DNA from: Comamonadaceae bacterium
Lineage (GTDB): Bacteria > Pseudomonadota > Gammaproteobacteria > Burkholderiales > Burkholderiaceae_C
Direction: 5' to 3'
DNA: 64,000 bases
Assembly (NCBI GenBank): GCA_947451385.1
Contig: CANFYZ010000006.1
Span: 1 to 64,000 of the forward strand
Shown: positions 20,001-30,456 of the stretch, piece by piece
Numbering within the stretch: the stretch's first letter is position 1
Layout of the letters: each line of letters opens with the position of its first letter
Notes under the pieces: model-generated
Told to the model about the DNA's origin: nothing
The model's database searches: none
The model's input: only the letters and a program-made list of their open reading frames with translations
Program-made: the position numbers and the translations under genes

Positions 20001-21073
20001 TTGTATTTGTAGAGCTCGTCGTTGCCGTCGCCGCCGATGAGCGTGTCGTTGCCATCGCCACCGTACACCGTGTCGTCGCCCGTGCCGCCGTCCAGGGAGT
20101 CATTGCCTGCGTCGCCAGTCAGGGAGTCGTTGCCGTCACCCCCCAAAATGACGTCATTGCCTTCATAGCCCTCCAGCCAAATCTCATTGCCGGCGCCGCC
20201 ATCCAGGCTGTCATTGCCCAAGCCGCCCAATAAGGTGTCTTCGCCTGCGCCGCCCACCAGGGTGCTGTCGCCCGCACTGGCGTATTTGTTCAGGTAGTCG
20301 TTGCCTTCACCACCGGTCAGTAGATCGTTCCCGGTGCCACCATCCAAGCGGTCATTGCCTGCGCCGCCCTCGAGGCTGTCGTTGCCTGCATCGCCAGCAA
20401 GGGTGTCTGCGCCATCTCCCCCTTGGATGAGGTCGTTGCCTTCGTAACCTTCAAGCCAAGCATCGTCGCCGGCGCCGCCGTCGAGCGAGTCATTCCCCAG
20501 GCCGCCCAGTAAGGTGTCAGCGCCCGCGCCACCTTGCAGTGTGCTGTTTCCCGCAGAGGTGTACTTGGACAGGTAATCATCGCCCAGTCCACCGACCAGC
20601 GTGTCATTGCCGGTGCCGCCGTCCAGGGTGTCGTTGCCGTCGCCGCCGTCCAGGCTGTCGTTGCCTTCGTCACCGGTGAGTTTGTCATGGCCTTCGCCGC
20701 CCAAAATGACGTCATTGCCCTCGTAGCCCTCTAGCCAGTCGTCGTTACCGGCGCCGCCGTCCAAGCTGTCATTGCCCAGCCCGCCCTGCAAGGTGTCTTG
20801 GCCCGCTCCCCCCAAGAGGGTGCTGTCGCCTGTATTTTTGTATTTGTAAATTTTGTCGTCGCCGTCGCCCCCCGCCAGGGAGTCGTTGCCGTCGCCGCCA
20901 AACAGGGTGTCGTTACCCGTGCCGCCATCCAGGTTGTCGTTGCCGGCATCGCCCGTGAGACTGTCATTGCCTGCGCCGCCGCTCAGGACATCGTTGCCGC
21001 TGCCCCCATTCAATGTGTCGTTATCAACGCCGCCACTGAGCGTGTCATCGGCGTTTGTTCCCCTAAGCAGCAT
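17027..21073 (-). CDS. RTX calcium-binding protein with M10 serralysin-like metallopeptidase domain, Ig/cadherin-like domains and C-terminal dockerin-like EF-hand module
   Basis: Many GGxGxDxLx nonapeptides at the N-terminus; [12 protein letters not shown] and VMSYTD; '[14 protein letters not shown]...[24 protein letters not shown]'; C-terminus [16 protein letters not shown]. Confidence 0.9.
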   Translation of the reverse strand: MLLRGTNADDTLSGGVDNDTLNGGSGNDVLSGGAGNDSLTGDAGNDNLDGGTGNDTLFGGDGNDSLAGGDGDDKIYKYKNTGDSTLLGGAGQDTLQGGLGNDSLDGGAGNDDWLEGYEGNDVILGGEGHDKLTGDEGNDSLDGGDGNDTLDGGTGNDTLVGGLGDDYLSKYTSAGNSTLQGGAGADTLLGGLGNDSLDGGAGDDAWLEGYEGNDLIQGGDGADTLAGDAGNDSLEGGAGNDRLDGGTGNDLLTGGEGNDYLNKYASAGDSTLVGGAGEDTLLGGLGNDSLDGGAGNEIWLEGYEGNDVILGGDGNDSLTGDAGNDSLDGGTGDDTVYGGDGNDTLIGGDGNDELYKYNSKDDSTLMGGSGQDTLQGGLGNDSLDGGAGNDSWLEGYAGHDVIRGGEGNDTLIGDEGNDTLDGGAGDDSLNGGDGNDTYYIDSLRDVITDSAGTDSAFVSTSFVKIPSFIENVTYTNNALALPYWISALLPDDAAGLKFSTLLGGTSKFKYIFPASLPTYDTSTDNAKGFTPFTAVQKASTVTALAYISSVLDLKFETTTDAATANTLTFASNIQTDSGGYAQYPSSALWGSDVFLNIDDSNTTLADGTYGALTLIHEIGHALGLEHPFNQPDAIGGASDPPYLTGVEESTTWTVMSYTDSESEWFLQYRPFDIAALQYLYGPSKTARTGNDTYAISATEANFIWDGSGVDTLDASALSKAATVYLTPGYWGYVGSSQASTITTAGQITVNFGTVIEKLLGSAYNDQLFGNEVANEIQGGAGNDSIDGGAGADALTGGAGNDSLVGGEGLDTANFSQALAQYTFTSIATGWTVSGPDGTDTLTGIEWAQFSDQTLSLANFAPKGSVTVSGLAAKGQTLKASNTVTDFDGIPTSGAGAISYQWYLAGALIQGATQDSYVLTPSDVGSTVSVTATYTDGHGTVEKVSSASTATVVNAYEGPVARSASASLDEDSSQSGTLLGTSMGSNSTPFVKVDGPSHGTMTLNASTGAYTYTPAANYNGTDAFTFKVNDGTADSAVATLSLTVNAVNDAPTLTQALVDQQVAKNQTLKFTLPATSFSDVDDASLVYSAKLASGSPLPDWLVFNATDRSFVASPSETVIGTESVAFAVQVTAKDAAGASVSDSFDLLVTPSGYNIQATTVFWKGASSSTTPTALAGVTLTEGGQTGTSGASGLISLSGVLDADGANDGNMTLAPQLDAPSNAKSAVTLTDVLATLKVYLNKPLPDSFASPLNYIAADFDGSGTVSLTDVLQLLKYYLNKSTSVTPTWQFLDASDLSTDGKTGVGANGANLAKDNTTPHAIDQTFDASHSTIELVGVLRGDVDGSWTAPI
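19750..20782 (-). repeat. Higher-order RTX super-repeat, 93 aa (279 bp) x 3 full copies plus a partial copy
   Basis: Copies begin at [12 protein letters not shown] at about 20782, 20503, 20224 and 19945; each has WLEGYxGxD and KYxSxxxSTLxGG landmarks. Confidence 0.9.
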
Positions 21074-21170
21074 TCATCACTCCATCGAAAGCGTGTGTGC
21101 CCCTGTCTTCCACCGGGACAGAGATCAGTTGATCTGATTATCTCTGACCCAGGGGCTGGGGCGTCACCCC

Positions 21171-22706
21171 TCAGGTCAGCTCACGCCAGTGCCTGCCGCT
21201 GTCTTGCAAGAGTGCATCGGCTTCAGCCGGGCCATTGGAGCCGGCCGCATACAGGGCCACGGGGGCGGCGCTGGCCTGGGCCCAGAGTTCTTGCACGGGT
21301 TTCACAATGTCCCAACCCGCCATCACGCTGTCAGAGCGCTGGAACAGCGTGGCGTCGCCGATCATGCAGTCGTAGATCAGGGTTTCATAGCCGGTGCTGG
21401 GCGCGTTCTGGAAGTAATCTTTGTAGTGGAAATCCATCTTCACCTGACCAATTTCAATTTTCGGCCCGGGGATCTTCGCGCCAAAGGTCAGCATCGCGCC
21501 TTCGTCGGGCTGCAGTTTGATGACCAGCGCATTCGGCGTGAGCGCTTCCGTGGCGGTGTTGCGGAACAGTGAAAACGGCGGGCGTTTGAACTGAATCACG
21601 ATCTCGCTTTGCCGCTTGCTCATGGCTTTGCCCGTGCGCAAATAAAACGGCACACCGGCCCAGCGCCAGTTGTCGATGCCCAGCTTCAGCGCCACAAAGG
21701 TCTCGGTGTTGCTGTGTGCGGCCACACCTTCTTCTTGCCGGTAACCGGCCAGGGTCTGGCCGTCGCGTTGACCGGCGGCGTATTGACCGCGCACCGCATC
21801 GGTCTGCGGGTTGATGCGGTGCACCGAGTTCAGCACTTTGGTTTTTTCATTGCGCACAGCATCGGCATCGAACGAGGCCGGCGACTCCATGGCCGTCAGG
21901 GCCAGCAGTTGGAACACGTGGTTGGGCACCATGTCGCGCATCGCGCCGGTGGTTTCGTAAAAAGCCGCGCGCTTTTCCACGCCCACGGTTTCGGCCACGG
22001 TGATTTGCACATGGTCAATGTGATCGCGGTTCCACAGCGGCTCAAAAATGCCGTTGGCAAAACGCATCAGCATGATGTTTTGCACCGTCTCTTTGCCCAA
22101 GAAATGGTCCATGCGGTAGATCTGTTTTTCCGACAGGCTGTGCCGCAATTGGCTGTTGAGGGCTTGGGCCGAGGCCAGGTCGTGACCAAAGGGTTTTTCC
22201 ACCACCACGCGGCGCCAGTAGTCCCGGGTTTCGGTGACCAAACCGGCGTGACCCAGTTGGTCCACGATGCCGCCAAAAAAGCGCGCACCCACGGCCAAAT
22301 AGAACATCACGTTGTCGCTGACGTGGTGGCTGGTTTTCAAGTCCTTGAGTTTCGCGCCCAGTTGCTGGTACGCGTCAGGGTTGGAGAAGTCAGCCGACAT
22401 GTACGTCAGACTTTTGATCAGGCGCTTCAGGTTGGCTTCGTCCAGCGTTTGGGCGTAGTGCTTGTCGGCGGCAAACGCGCGGATGGACTGTTCCACATGG
22501 TCCTGGAAGGACTGATCGCTCATGGGCAGCAGGTCCACGCCGACCAGTGCAAAGTTGTCGGGCAGCAACTCGGTGCGCGCCAGGTTGTACAGCGCGGGCA
22601 TGACCAGGCGCTTGGTCAGGTCACCACCGGCGCCAAAAATCACGATGGTGCAAGACGGCGCTCGCTCGCCATGCGGGGTGGTTTCGTGTTCGATATCGTG
22701 TGCCAT
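21171..22706 (-). CDS. zwf: Glucose-6-phosphate 1-dehydrogenase
   Basis: 'IFGAGGDLTKRLVMPALYNL', 'RMDHFLGKETVQNIMLMRFAN'. Confidence 0.97.
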   Translation of the reverse strand: MAHDIEHETTPHGERAPSCTIVIFGAGGDLTKRLVMPALYNLARTELLPDNFALVGVDLLPMSDQSFQDHVEQSIRAFAADKHYAQTLDEANLKRLIKSLTYMSADFSNPDAYQQLGAKLKDLKTSHHVSDNVMFYLAVGARFFGGIVDQLGHAGLVTETRDYWRRVVVEKPFGHDLASAQALNSQLRHSLSEKQIYRMDHFLGKETVQNIMLMRFANGIFEPLWNRDHIDHVQITVAETVGVEKRAAFYETTGAMRDMVPNHVFQLLALTAMESPASFDADAVRNEKTKVLNSVHRINPQTDAVRGQYAAGQRDGQTLAGYRQEEGVAAHSNTETFVALKLGIDNWRWAGVPFYLRTGKAMSKRQSEIVIQFKRPPFSLFRNTATEALTPNALVIKLQPDEGAMLTFGAKIPGPKIEIGQVKMDFHYKDYFQNAPSTGYETLIYDCMIGDATLFQRSDSVMAGWDIVKPVQELWAQASAAPVALYAAGSNGPAEADALLQDSGRHWRELT

Positions 22707-22714
22707 GGGGTCTC

Positions 22715-23695
22715 TTATTTCTTACCGGGTTCTTGGTGACCGCCGAATTGTTTGCGCATGGCAGACAGCATTTTTTCGGCAAAGGTGTGCTCTTTGCGCG
22801 AGCGAAAGCGGGTGTACAGCGCGGCCGTCAGCACGTCTGCGGGGATGGCTTCTTCGATCGCCGCCTGGATCGTCCAGCGGCCTTCGCCCGAGTCTTCGAC
22901 ATAGCCCGAATACGATTTGAGTTCGGGGTCTTCGGCCAGCGAAATCGCGCTCAGGTCCAGCAACCAAGACGAGACCACGCTGCCCCGGCGCCACAACTCG
23001 GTGATGTCGGCCAGGTTCAGGTCGTAACGGCGCTCGGCCGGAATGCTGTTCTGGTTCACGCCTTTGAGAATGTCCAGGCCTTCGGCGTAGGCCTGCATCA
23101 GGCCGTATTCAATGCCGTTGTGCACCATCTTCACAAAGTGGCCCGAGCCGGCCGGGCCGGTGTAGAGGTAGCCTTCTTCGGCGGTGGACTGCATGTGCTC
23201 GCGGCCGGGCGTTTTGTCGATGGTGCCCACGCCGGGTGCCAGGGTTTTGAAGATCGGGTCCAGGTGATTGAAGGCCGAGGCATCGCCGCCGATCATCATG
23301 CAATAACCACGGTCCAGGCCCCACACGCCGCCGCTGGTGCCGACGTCGATGTAGCGAATGCCTTTGCCTTGCAGCGCTTGGGCGCGGCGCACATCGTCTT
23401 GGTAGTTGGAGTTGCCGCCGTCGATGATGATGTCACCGGACTCGAGAACTTCGCTCAGGGCGTTGACCGTGGCTTCGGTGATGGGGCCGGCGGGCAGCAT
23501 GACCCAGACCGCACGCGGCTTTTGCAGTTGCTGCACAAAAGAGGCCAAATCTTGACTCGGTTTCGCCCCCTCCTGGGCCAATTGGGCCACGCTGGCGGGA
23601 TTGGTGTCGAACACCACGCAGTCATGTCCGTGGCGCATCAATCTGCGCACAATGTTTCCGCCCATTCGGCCGAGGCCAATCATTCCAAGTTGCAT
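22715..23695 (-). CDS. gnd: 6-phosphogluconate dehydrogenase (decarboxylating)
   Basis: '[32 protein letters not shown]', '[23 protein letters not shown]'; start set at 23695. Confidence 0.95.
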   Translation of the reverse strand: MQLGMIGLGRMGGNIVRRLMRHGHDCVVFDTNPASVAQLAQEGAKPSQDLASFVQQLQKPRAVWVMLPAGPITEATVNALSEVLESGDIIIDGGNSNYQDDVRRAQALQGKGIRYIDVGTSGGVWGLDRGYCMMIGGDASAFNHLDPIFKTLAPGVGTIDKTPGREHMQSTAEEGYLYTGPAGSGHFVKMVHNGIEYGLMQAYAEGLDILKGVNQNSIPAERRYDLNLADITELWRRGSVVSSWLLDLSAISLAEDPELKSYSGYVEDSGEGRWTIQAAIEEAIPADVLTAALYTRFRSRKEHTFAEKMLSAMRKQFGGHQEPGKK

Positions 23696-23813
23696 GGTTT
23701 CTCCAATAATCAAAGCCACAATTGAGGTGTTTCAATGTAACTTAAATATCAAAATCATCAAAACTTGTAATTTCGAGCGTCAGCAACAGACGCCACGGAT
23801 CGGTACAGGCAAC

Positions 23814-23838
23814 AAAAAAGCCGTCTTGCGACGGCTTT
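23814..23838 (-). terminator. Rho-independent terminator downstream of rpsT
   Basis: Minus strand AAAGCCGTCGCAAGACGGCTTTTTT. Confidence 0.85.
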
Positions 23839-23920
23839 ATGCTTTTTTGCTGCAGCGCACCCGTTTCAAACGGCGGCAGGAAGTGCTTTCGCGCGACCTG
23901 CCGGGCTGTTGATCAAATGA

Positions 23921-24217
23921 TCAGGCGAGGGCCAAGGTTTTGACCTTGGCCGACAGGCGGCTCTTATCGCGAGCCGCCTTGTTTTTGTGGAAGATGCCTT
24001 TGTCGGCAATCGTGTCCACCACGGCTTGCATTTTGGCAAACAGTTCGGTGGCTTTGGTTTTGTCACCAGCCAACACCGCTTTTTCAACGTTCTTCACCGC
24101 GGTGCGGTATTTGGAACGCAGCGAGGTGTTGGCAGCGTTGATTTTGACGTCTTGGCGGACGCGTTTACGGCCCGACGCCAGGCGCGGGTTCTTTTTCTTG
24201 GGTTTTCCAGAGGCCAT
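23921..24217 (-). CDS. rpsT: 30S ribosomal protein S20
   Basis: '[30 protein letters not shown]...[22 protein letters not shown]'. Confidence 0.98.
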   Translation of the reverse strand: MASGKPKKKNPRLASGRKRVRQDVKINAANTSLRSKYRTAVKNVEKAVLAGDKTKATELFAKMQAVVDTIADKGIFHKNKAARDKSRLSAKVKTLALA

Positions 24218-24344
24218 GTTAAATAGTTCCTAGTGTCTGAGGATGATGCAGCAAAGCCCGCGATTGTAACAGGAATCATCGCCCCCAGCCAACCCCTCCC
24301 GCCACGGCGGCCAAGGCGCAGCGCGTGCCGCTACACTCGGCAGC

Positions 24345-25910
24345 GTGAGCCTTCTTCAATCCGCCTCTGTCGTTTCCTTGCTGACTTTAGCGTCTCGCGT
24401 GACCGGTTTGGTGCGCGAATTGTTGATCGCATCCCTGTTCGGCGCCAGCGCCTGGACCGATGCCTTCAATGTGGCTTTTCGCATCCCCAATTTGTTTCGT
24501 CGCCTGTTTGCCGAGGGCGCGTTCAGTCAGGCCTTTGTGCCGGTCTTGGCCGCCAGCAAAGCGCAGCAGGGCGAGGAAGCCACGCGCCAGGTGATCGACC
24601 ACGTGGCCACGGTGCTGGCCTGGGTGCTGCTGTGCGTCAGTGTGCTGGGCGTGGTGCTGGCCCCGGTCCTGGTGTGGGCCATGGCCAGCGGCCTGCAGCA
24701 AGACCCACGCGGTTTTGACGCAGCGGTGCAGATGACGCGCTGGATGTTCCCGTACATCGGCTTCATGTCCATGGTGGCCCTGTCGGCCGGCATTTTGAAT
24801 ACCTGGAAGCATTTTGTCGTGCCCGCGGCCACGCCGGTGCTGCTCAATGTCTGCGTCATCAGCGCGGCCTGGTTGGGCGCGCCCTGGCTGGAAACCCAGG
24901 GTCTGCCGCCGGTGTATGCCTTGCCGGCCGGGGTGATGCTCGGCGGTGCCTTGCAACTGGCTTTGCAAATCCCGGCGCTCAAGCGTCTGGGGGTGTTGCC
25001 GTCGATTGGCCTGAGCCTGAAAAAAATACGCCATGCCGCCGCCGACCCGGCCACCCGGCGCATTGCCCAGCTCATGGGGCCGGCGCTGTTGGGCGTGGGC
25101 GTGGCGCAAATTTCGTTGCTGATCAACACCCAAATCGCCTCGCACCTGACCCCGGGCAGCGTGAGTTGGCTGACCTACGCCGACCGCTTGATGGAGTTCC
25201 CCACCGCCTTGCTGGGCGTGGCGCTGGGCGTGGTGCTGATGCCGCAACTGGCCGCCGCCCGCGCCACCGGCGACACGGCACGTTACTCGGCCATGCTCGA
25301 CTGGGGCTTGCGCCTGGTGCTGTTGTTCACCTTGCCCTGTGCCGTGGCGCTGCTGCTGTTTTCACAGCCTTTGGTGGCGGTGCTGTACCACTACGGCGCG
25401 TTCACCGACCGCGATGTGCAGCAGACCACGCTGGCCTTGATGGGGTATGGCTGCGGCTTGCTGGGCCTGGTGGCTATCAAGGTGCTGGCGCCCGGGTTTT
25501 ACGCCAACCAAGACATCAAAACCCCGGTGCGCATCGCGGTGGTGGTGCTGTGCCTGACGCAACTGCTCAACCTGCTGTTGGTGCCGGTGTTGGCGCATGC
25601 GGGGTTGGCGCTGTCGATTGGGCTCGGCGCCATGGTCAACGCGGCCTGGTTGTTGTGGGGCTTGCTGCAACGCGGCAGTTACCAGCCCGCGCCCGGTTGG
25701 GGCCGGTTTTCGCTGCAAGTGGGGTCGGGTTGCGCCTTGCTGGCGGGCTTTTTGTTTTGGGCCAACCAAGCCTTGCCTTGGGTGGCCTTGCGCAGCCAAA
25801 GTGGCTTGCGCGTGGGCTACCTGGCCTTGGTGCTGCTGGGCTCGGCGCTGCTGTACCTGGGCGCCTTGTGGCTCAGCGGTTTGCAATGGCGGCAGTTTTT
25901 GAAGCGCTGA
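24345..25910 (+). CDS. murJ: Lipid II flippase MurJ
   Basis: 'SLLTLASRVTGLVRELLIASLFGASAWTDAFNVAFRIPNLFRRLFAEGAFSQAFVPVL'. Confidence 0.97.
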   Translation: MSLLQSASVVSLLTLASRVTGLVRELLIASLFGASAWTDAFNVAFRIPNLFRRLFAEGAFSQAFVPVLAASKAQQGEEATRQVIDHVATVLAWVLLCVSVLGVVLAPVLVWAMASGLQQDPRGFDAAVQMTRWMFPYIGFMSMVALSAGILNTWKHFVVPAATPVLLNVCVISAAWLGAPWLETQGLPPVYALPAGVMLGGALQLALQIPALKRLGVLPSIGLSLKKIRHAAADPATRRIAQLMGPALLGVGVAQISLLINTQIASHLTPGSVSWLTYADRLMEFPTALLGVALGVVLMPQLAAARATGDTARYSAMLDWGLRLVLLFTLPCAVALLLFSQPLVAVLYHYGAFTDRDVQQTTLALMGYGCGLLGLVAIKVLAPGFYANQDIKTPVRIAVVVLCLTQLLNLLLVPVLAHAGLALSIGLGAMVNAAWLLWGLLQRGSYQPAPGWGRFSLQVGSGCALLAGFLFWANQALPWVALRSQSGLRVGYLALVLLGSALLYLGALWLSGLQWRQFLKR

Positions 25911-25923
25911 AGGCGGGCAGGGC

Positions 25924-26769
25924 ATGAATTTCCAATTTCAAGCGATCACGCCCCTGGCTTATTTTGAAAGCCTGGTGCAAAGCGACACCGATTTGCCTTT
26001 GCTGGAGGCGGCGGCCAGTTTGGCGCAAGACGAAGAGCCGGGCCTGGACGTGCAGCAGGTGCTGGCCGATGTGGACCGTTTGCTGGCCCGCGTGCAGCAG
26101 CGCATACCCGATACCGCCGACGGCCTGACCCGGTTGGCCTTGCTGAACCAGTTCTTTTATGCCGATCTGGGTTTTGCGGGCAATGTGAATAATTACTACG
26201 CCTGCGAAAACAGCTACCTGTCAGAGGTGTTGCGCACCCGCAAAGGCATTCCGATTTCACTGGCGGTGATTTGGCTGGAATTGGCCCGGGGTGTGGGTTT
26301 GACGGCCCACGGGGTGTCGTTTCCGGGGCATTTTTTGGTCAAAGTCACCTTGGACGAAGGGCTGGTGGTGCTGGACCCGATGAACGGAGAGTCTTTGGGG
26401 CTGGACACCCTGTCTGAGCGCTTGGCGCCGTTTCGCCGTTTTGACGCGGTGTTGGAAGAGGGCGACGCGCCGCTGGAGTTGCATTTGCAAGCTTGCCCGC
26501 CACGCGATTTGCTGGCCCGCATGCTGCACAACCTGAAAGAAATCTTCCGCAGCCAAGATGACGAGGCCCGCTTGCTGGCCGTCATGGACCGCTTGCTGGT
26601 GTTGGTGCCCGAGGCCTGGACCGAATGGCGCGACCGGGGCTTGTTGCATGCCCAAATGGGGCACCATGCCCTGGCCATTGGCGATTTGACCCAGTACCTG
26701 ACCCACGCGCCGATGGCGGCCGATGCGGACTACCTGTCGGACCGCTTGGCCGAACTCAAGGCGCTTTGA
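25924..26769 (+). CDS. SirB1 family (transglutaminase-like/TPR) protein
   Basis: 'NNYYACENSYLSEVLRTRKGIPISLAVIWLELARGVGLTAHGVSFPGHFLVK'. Confidence 0.92.
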   Translation: MNFQFQAITPLAYFESLVQSDTDLPLLEAAASLAQDEEPGLDVQQVLADVDRLLARVQQRIPDTADGLTRLALLNQFFYADLGFAGNVNNYYACENSYLSEVLRTRKGIPISLAVIWLELARGVGLTAHGVSFPGHFLVKVTLDEGLVVLDPMNGESLGLDTLSERLAPFRRFDAVLEEGDAPLELHLQACPPRDLLARMLHNLKEIFRSQDDEARLLAVMDRLLVLVPEAWTEWRDRGLLHAQMGHHALAIGDLTQYLTHAPMAADADYLSDRLAELKAL

Positions 26770-26823
26770 AATCTGGGCCCGCATCGGGCCCCGTCCGGGC
26801 TAAGGGACTGCTTTGTAGGCCGC

Positions 26824-27861
26824 TCAGGCCACCACCACCTGGGCGCCCTCGCCCTGCGGCGCGATGCGGCCGATGGCATAGACGGCTTCGCCTGCCGCGC
26901 GCAGAGTGGCTGCGCAGGCCTCAGCTTGGTCTGCGGCCACCACCACCACCATGCCGATGCCGTTGTTGAAGGTGCGGTTCATTTCCACGTCGTCAATGCC
27001 CGCGGTGTGTTGCAACCAGGCAAACAGTTCGGTCTTGGGCCAACTGCCTTTGACCAGGTGTGCGGCCAAGCCCTCGGGCAGGACGCGGGGAATGTTCTCC
27101 AGCAAGCCGCCGCCGGTGATGTGCGCCAGCGCTTTGATGCCGGTGGGGTATGCGGCCAGGGCCGCCAACACGTTTTTCACATACAAGCGGGTGGGCTCCA
27201 TCAGGGCTTGCTTGAAGGGTTTGCCGTCCAGCAGGGCTGGGGCGTTGGCGCCGGCGCGCTCGATGCATTTGCGCACCAGGCTGAAGCCGTTGGAATGCAC
27301 GCCGGCCGAGGCCAGGCCCAGCACCACGTCACCGGTCTGTACGTTTTGCCCGGTGAGGATTTTTGATTTCTCCACCGCGCCGACGGCAAACCCCGCCAAG
27401 TCGTATTCGCCCGCCGGGTACATGCCCGGCATTTCGGCGGTTTCGCCGCCGATCAGGGCGCAACCCGACAGCTCGCAGCCCCGGGCAATGCCGCCGACCA
27501 CGGCGGCGGCGGTGTCCACGTCGAGCTTGCCGCAGGCAAAATAGTCCAGAAAAAACAGCGGCTCTGCGCCTTGCACCAGCACGTCGTTGACGCTCATGGC
27601 CACCAGGTCAATGCCCACGGTGTCGTGCATATTCCATTCAAACGCCAGTTTCAGCTTGGTGCCGACACCGTCGGTGCCGCTCACCAGCACCGGCTCTTTG
27701 TAGCGTTTGGGCACTTCAAACAGCGCACCAAAGCCGCCGATCCCGGCCAGCACACCCTCGCGCATGGTTTTCTTGGCCAGGGGCTTGATGCGTTCAACCA
27801 GCGCGTCGCCAGCCACGATGTCCACGCCAGCGTCTTTGTAGGAGAGGGGGGTTTGCGTCAT
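26824..27861 (-). CDS. purM: Phosphoribosylformylglycinamidine cyclo-ligase
   Basis: '[68 protein letters not shown]'; start at 27861. Confidence 0.97.
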   Translation of the reverse strand: MTQTPLSYKDAGVDIVAGDALVERIKPLAKKTMREGVLAGIGGFGALFEVPKRYKEPVLVSGTDGVGTKLKLAFEWNMHDTVGIDLVAMSVNDVLVQGAEPLFFLDYFACGKLDVDTAAAVVGGIARGCELSGCALIGGETAEMPGMYPAGEYDLAGFAVGAVEKSKILTGQNVQTGDVVLGLASAGVHSNGFSLVRKCIERAGANAPALLDGKPFKQALMEPTRLYVKNVLAALAAYPTGIKALAHITGGGLLENIPRVLPEGLAAHLVKGSWPKTELFAWLQHTAGIDDVEMNRTFNNGIGMVVVVAADQAEACAATLRAAGEAVYAIGRIAPQGEGAQVVVA

Positions 27862-27989
27862 GAAGAGGGCCCCAAAAGGGCATGCAGAAAGTGAAATGGA
27901 GGCTTGCGCAGGCAAGCAGACTAAAATCAAACGCTGATTTTAAGGGCTCACCCCGTGCCTGGATCCGCTGACCTTGAATTAAGGAAGAA

Positions 27990-29111
27990 ATGGCTCTGCG
28001 CCCGATCGCAACTTTCACTCCCCAACGCCTGCTGGCCTGGGCCGGCGTGGCTTCGGCTCTGGTGTTGGTGCTGTGGCTGCTGGCGCCCGTGCTGGCCCCC
28101 TTTGTGGTGGCGGCTGTGCTGGCCTATGCCTTGCAGCCCCTGGTGAGGCGTTTGCAATTGTTTTTGGGGCCGCGCGTGCCCGGCCTCGTTTCGGTGGTGA
28201 TGGTGGAGTTGTTGGCCTTGCTCGCGGTGCTCGGTTTGGCCTTGCTGCTGGTGCCGGTGTTGGTGCGCGAGTGGCCGCTGATTCAACAACAACTGCCGTT
28301 GTTGATGGACCGTTTGCAAAACACCCTCAACCCCTTGTTCACCCAGTGGGGGCTGAATTTTTCGCTCGACATGGGCAGTCTCAAAGCGCAGTTAATGAAA
28401 TACCTCAGCGCCAACCGCGACGACTTTCTCGACTCGGCCCTGTCCTCACTCAAGATGGGCGGCAGCGTGGCCATGTCGGTGCTGGGCAACGCGGTGCTGA
28501 TTCCTGTGGCCTTGTTTTATTTGCTCAGCGACTGGGACCGGGTGGTCCGTTCGCTGGTCGAGTTGGTGCCCCCGGCCTGGCGTCCACGCTATGACGACTT
28601 CATGCGCGAGTGTGACGCGGTGCTGGGTCAGTACCTGCGCGGGCAATTGTTGGTGATGCTGGCCCTGGCGGTTTTTTACAGCGTGGGCTTGGCCCTGTTT
28701 GGTTTGGAGTTGGCTTTGCCGATTGGCGTGTTCACCGGCTTGGCCGTGTTTGTGCCCTATCTGGGTTTTGGCTTGGGTTTGTTGTTGGCCTTGCTGGCCG
28801 GCTTGCTGCAATTCGCTTCGCTCAAGGCCCTGGTCATGGTCGGCGTGGTGTTTGGTGTGGGGCAGTGGTTTGAAAGTTTTCTGCTCACGCCCCGTTTGGT
28901 GGGAGAGCGCATTGGCTTGCACCCCCTGGCGGTGATTTTTGCGTTGTTGGCCTTTGGCCAATTGCTGGGCTTCATTGGCGTGCTGATCGCGTTACCGGCC
29001 AGTGCCGTCTTGTTGGTGGCCTTGCGCCGGCTGCGTGTCGGTTACCTTGAGAGTGATTTGTACCGCCCGAGTCCAGCCAAGCCCTCCACTGAAGGCTCAG
29101 ACGCCGAATGA
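27990..29111 (+). CDS. AI-2E family transporter (PerM-like)
   Basis: Polytopic; 'LGQYLRGQLLVMLALAVFYSVGLALFGLELALPIGVFTGLAVFVPYLGFGLGL'. Confidence 0.9.
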   Translation: MALRPIATFTPQRLLAWAGVASALVLVLWLLAPVLAPFVVAAVLAYALQPLVRRLQLFLGPRVPGLVSVVMVELLALLAVLGLALLLVPVLVREWPLIQQQLPLLMDRLQNTLNPLFTQWGLNFSLDMGSLKAQLMKYLSANRDDFLDSALSSLKMGGSVAMSVLGNAVLIPVALFYLLSDWDRVVRSLVELVPPAWRPRYDDFMRECDAVLGQYLRGQLLVMLALAVFYSVGLALFGLELALPIGVFTGLAVFVPYLGFGLGLLLALLAGLLQFASLKALVMVGVVFGVGQWFESFLLTPRLVGERIGLHPLAVIFALLAFGQLLGFIGVLIALPASAVLLVALRRLRVGYLESDLYRPSPAKPSTEGSDAE

Positions 29112-29794
29112 AGCAGCTGGCTTTGGACATTGGCTTGGCCACCGTCCCCACTTTGGGCAGTTTCTTTGCAGGTCCCAATGCGGCCACCCTGGACCATTTG
29201 CGTCTGTGGTCGACCAGCCCGACGCGCTCCCCGGTGCCCACGTATTTGTGGGGTGACAGTGGGTCAGGCAAAAGCCATTTGTTGTCGGCGGTGCACGAGG
29301 CTTTGCGTGAGCAGGGCCTGAGCGTGGGCTGCTTGGATGCGAACACGCTCAACCCCCCGGAATTTAACGCCACCTGGGCCGCGGTCCTGATGGACGATGT
29401 GCATCTGTACAACGTGTCGCAGCAACTCACCGCATTCAACTGGTTTGTGAATGCGCTGACACCCACCACAGGCTCGCCGCGCTGGGTGCTGGCGGCTGGG
29501 GCTTTGCCGCCCGCAGATTTGAAACTGCGAGATGACTTGCGCAGCCGCCTGGGTTGGGGCCATGTCTACGCCTTGCAGGTGTTGAGCGAATCGGAGCGCC
29601 GCGCGGTGCTGCGCCAAGAGGCCGATGCCCGTGGCATTTTCTTGAGCGACGAGGTGATGGCTTTCATGTTGAATCGGTTTTCGCGCGACTTGGGCAGCCT
29701 GATGCAGTTGCTCGACAACTTAGACCATTACGCCTTGCAAACCCAGCGGGTCATCACCATACCGCTGATTAAATTGATGTTGGAGAGTGAATGA
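29108..29794 (+). CDS. hda: DnaA regulatory inactivator Hda
   Basis: 'QLALDIGLATVPTLGSFFAGPNAATLDHL', 'LWGDSGSGKSHLLSAV', ~228 aa DnaA-like AAA+. Confidence 0.92.
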   Translation: MKQLALDIGLATVPTLGSFFAGPNAATLDHLRLWSTSPTRSPVPTYLWGDSGSGKSHLLSAVHEALREQGLSVGCLDANTLNPPEFNATWAAVLMDDVHLYNVSQQLTAFNWFVNALTPTTGSPRWVLAAGALPPADLKLRDDLRSRLGWGHVYALQVLSESERRAVLRQEADARGIFLSDEVMAFMLNRFSRDLGSLMQLLDNLDHYALQTQRVITIPLIKLMLESE

Positions 29795-30456
29795 AACTGG
29801 CCCTGTTTGACCTGGACCACACCTTGCTGCCGATCGACTCGGACTATTCTTGGGGCGTCTACACCACCGACATCGGGTGGACCGACAACGACCATTTTCG
29901 CCAGCGCAATGACGAGTTCTACGCCCATTACCAAGCGGGCACCTTGGATATCCACGATTACGTTCGCTTTTCAACCCAGGCCGCACGCTTGAAAGGCGCT
30001 GCCGAAGCCGCGCGCGCCCATGCGCATTTCATGCAAACCGTGGTCCTGCCGGTGATTCAACCGCAGGCTTTGGCTTTGATTGATGCGCACGCACAAGCGG
30101 GTGACCAGATCCTCATCGTCACCGCGACCAACGAGTTTGTGACCCGGCCGATTGCTACCGCGCTGGGGGTGAACGAGTTGATTGCAGTGGAGCTGGAACG
30201 CGATGCGTCCGGCTGGATCACCGGCGAGATCCATGGCACGCCTTCTTTTCGGGAGGGCAAAGTGACCCGCGTGAACCAGTGGTTGGCCGAACGCCAATTG
30301 ACTTGGGCGTCGGTCGAAACCACTTTTTATTCGGACTCGATCAACGATCTGGCCTTGCTGGAAAAAGCCACGCACCCCGTGGCCACCAACCCCGATCCCC
30401 GTCTGCGCGATTTGGCCACCGATCGGGGTTGGCGCATACTCGACCTCTTCTCATGA
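29791..30456 (+). CDS. HAD-IB family hydrolase (SerB-like)
   Basis: 'LALFDLDHTLLPIDSDYSWG', 'YSDSINDLALLEKATHPVATNPD'. Confidence 0.93.
   Translation: MKLALFDLDHTLLPIDSDYSWGVYTTDIGWTDNDHFRQRNDEFYAHYQAGTLDIHDYVRFSTQAARLKGAAEAARAHAHFMQTVVLPVIQPQALALIDAHAQAGDQILIVTATNEFVTRPIATALGVNELIAVELERDASGWITGEIHGTPSFREGKVTRVNQWLAERQLTWASVETTFYSDSINDLALLEKATHPVATNPDPRLRDLATDRGWRILDLFS

Noticed and set aside
19750-21060. Regularly spaced repeats resembling a CRISPR or satellite array
   Set aside because: They are the coding repeats of RTX nonapeptides in one open frame; no constant repeat/variable spacer structure and no cas genes.
17027-21073. RTX protease as a definite substrate of the 3683-7977 exporter
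   Set aside because: Plausible but the genes are about 9 kb apart with a catabolic cluster between; cannot be shown from sequence.
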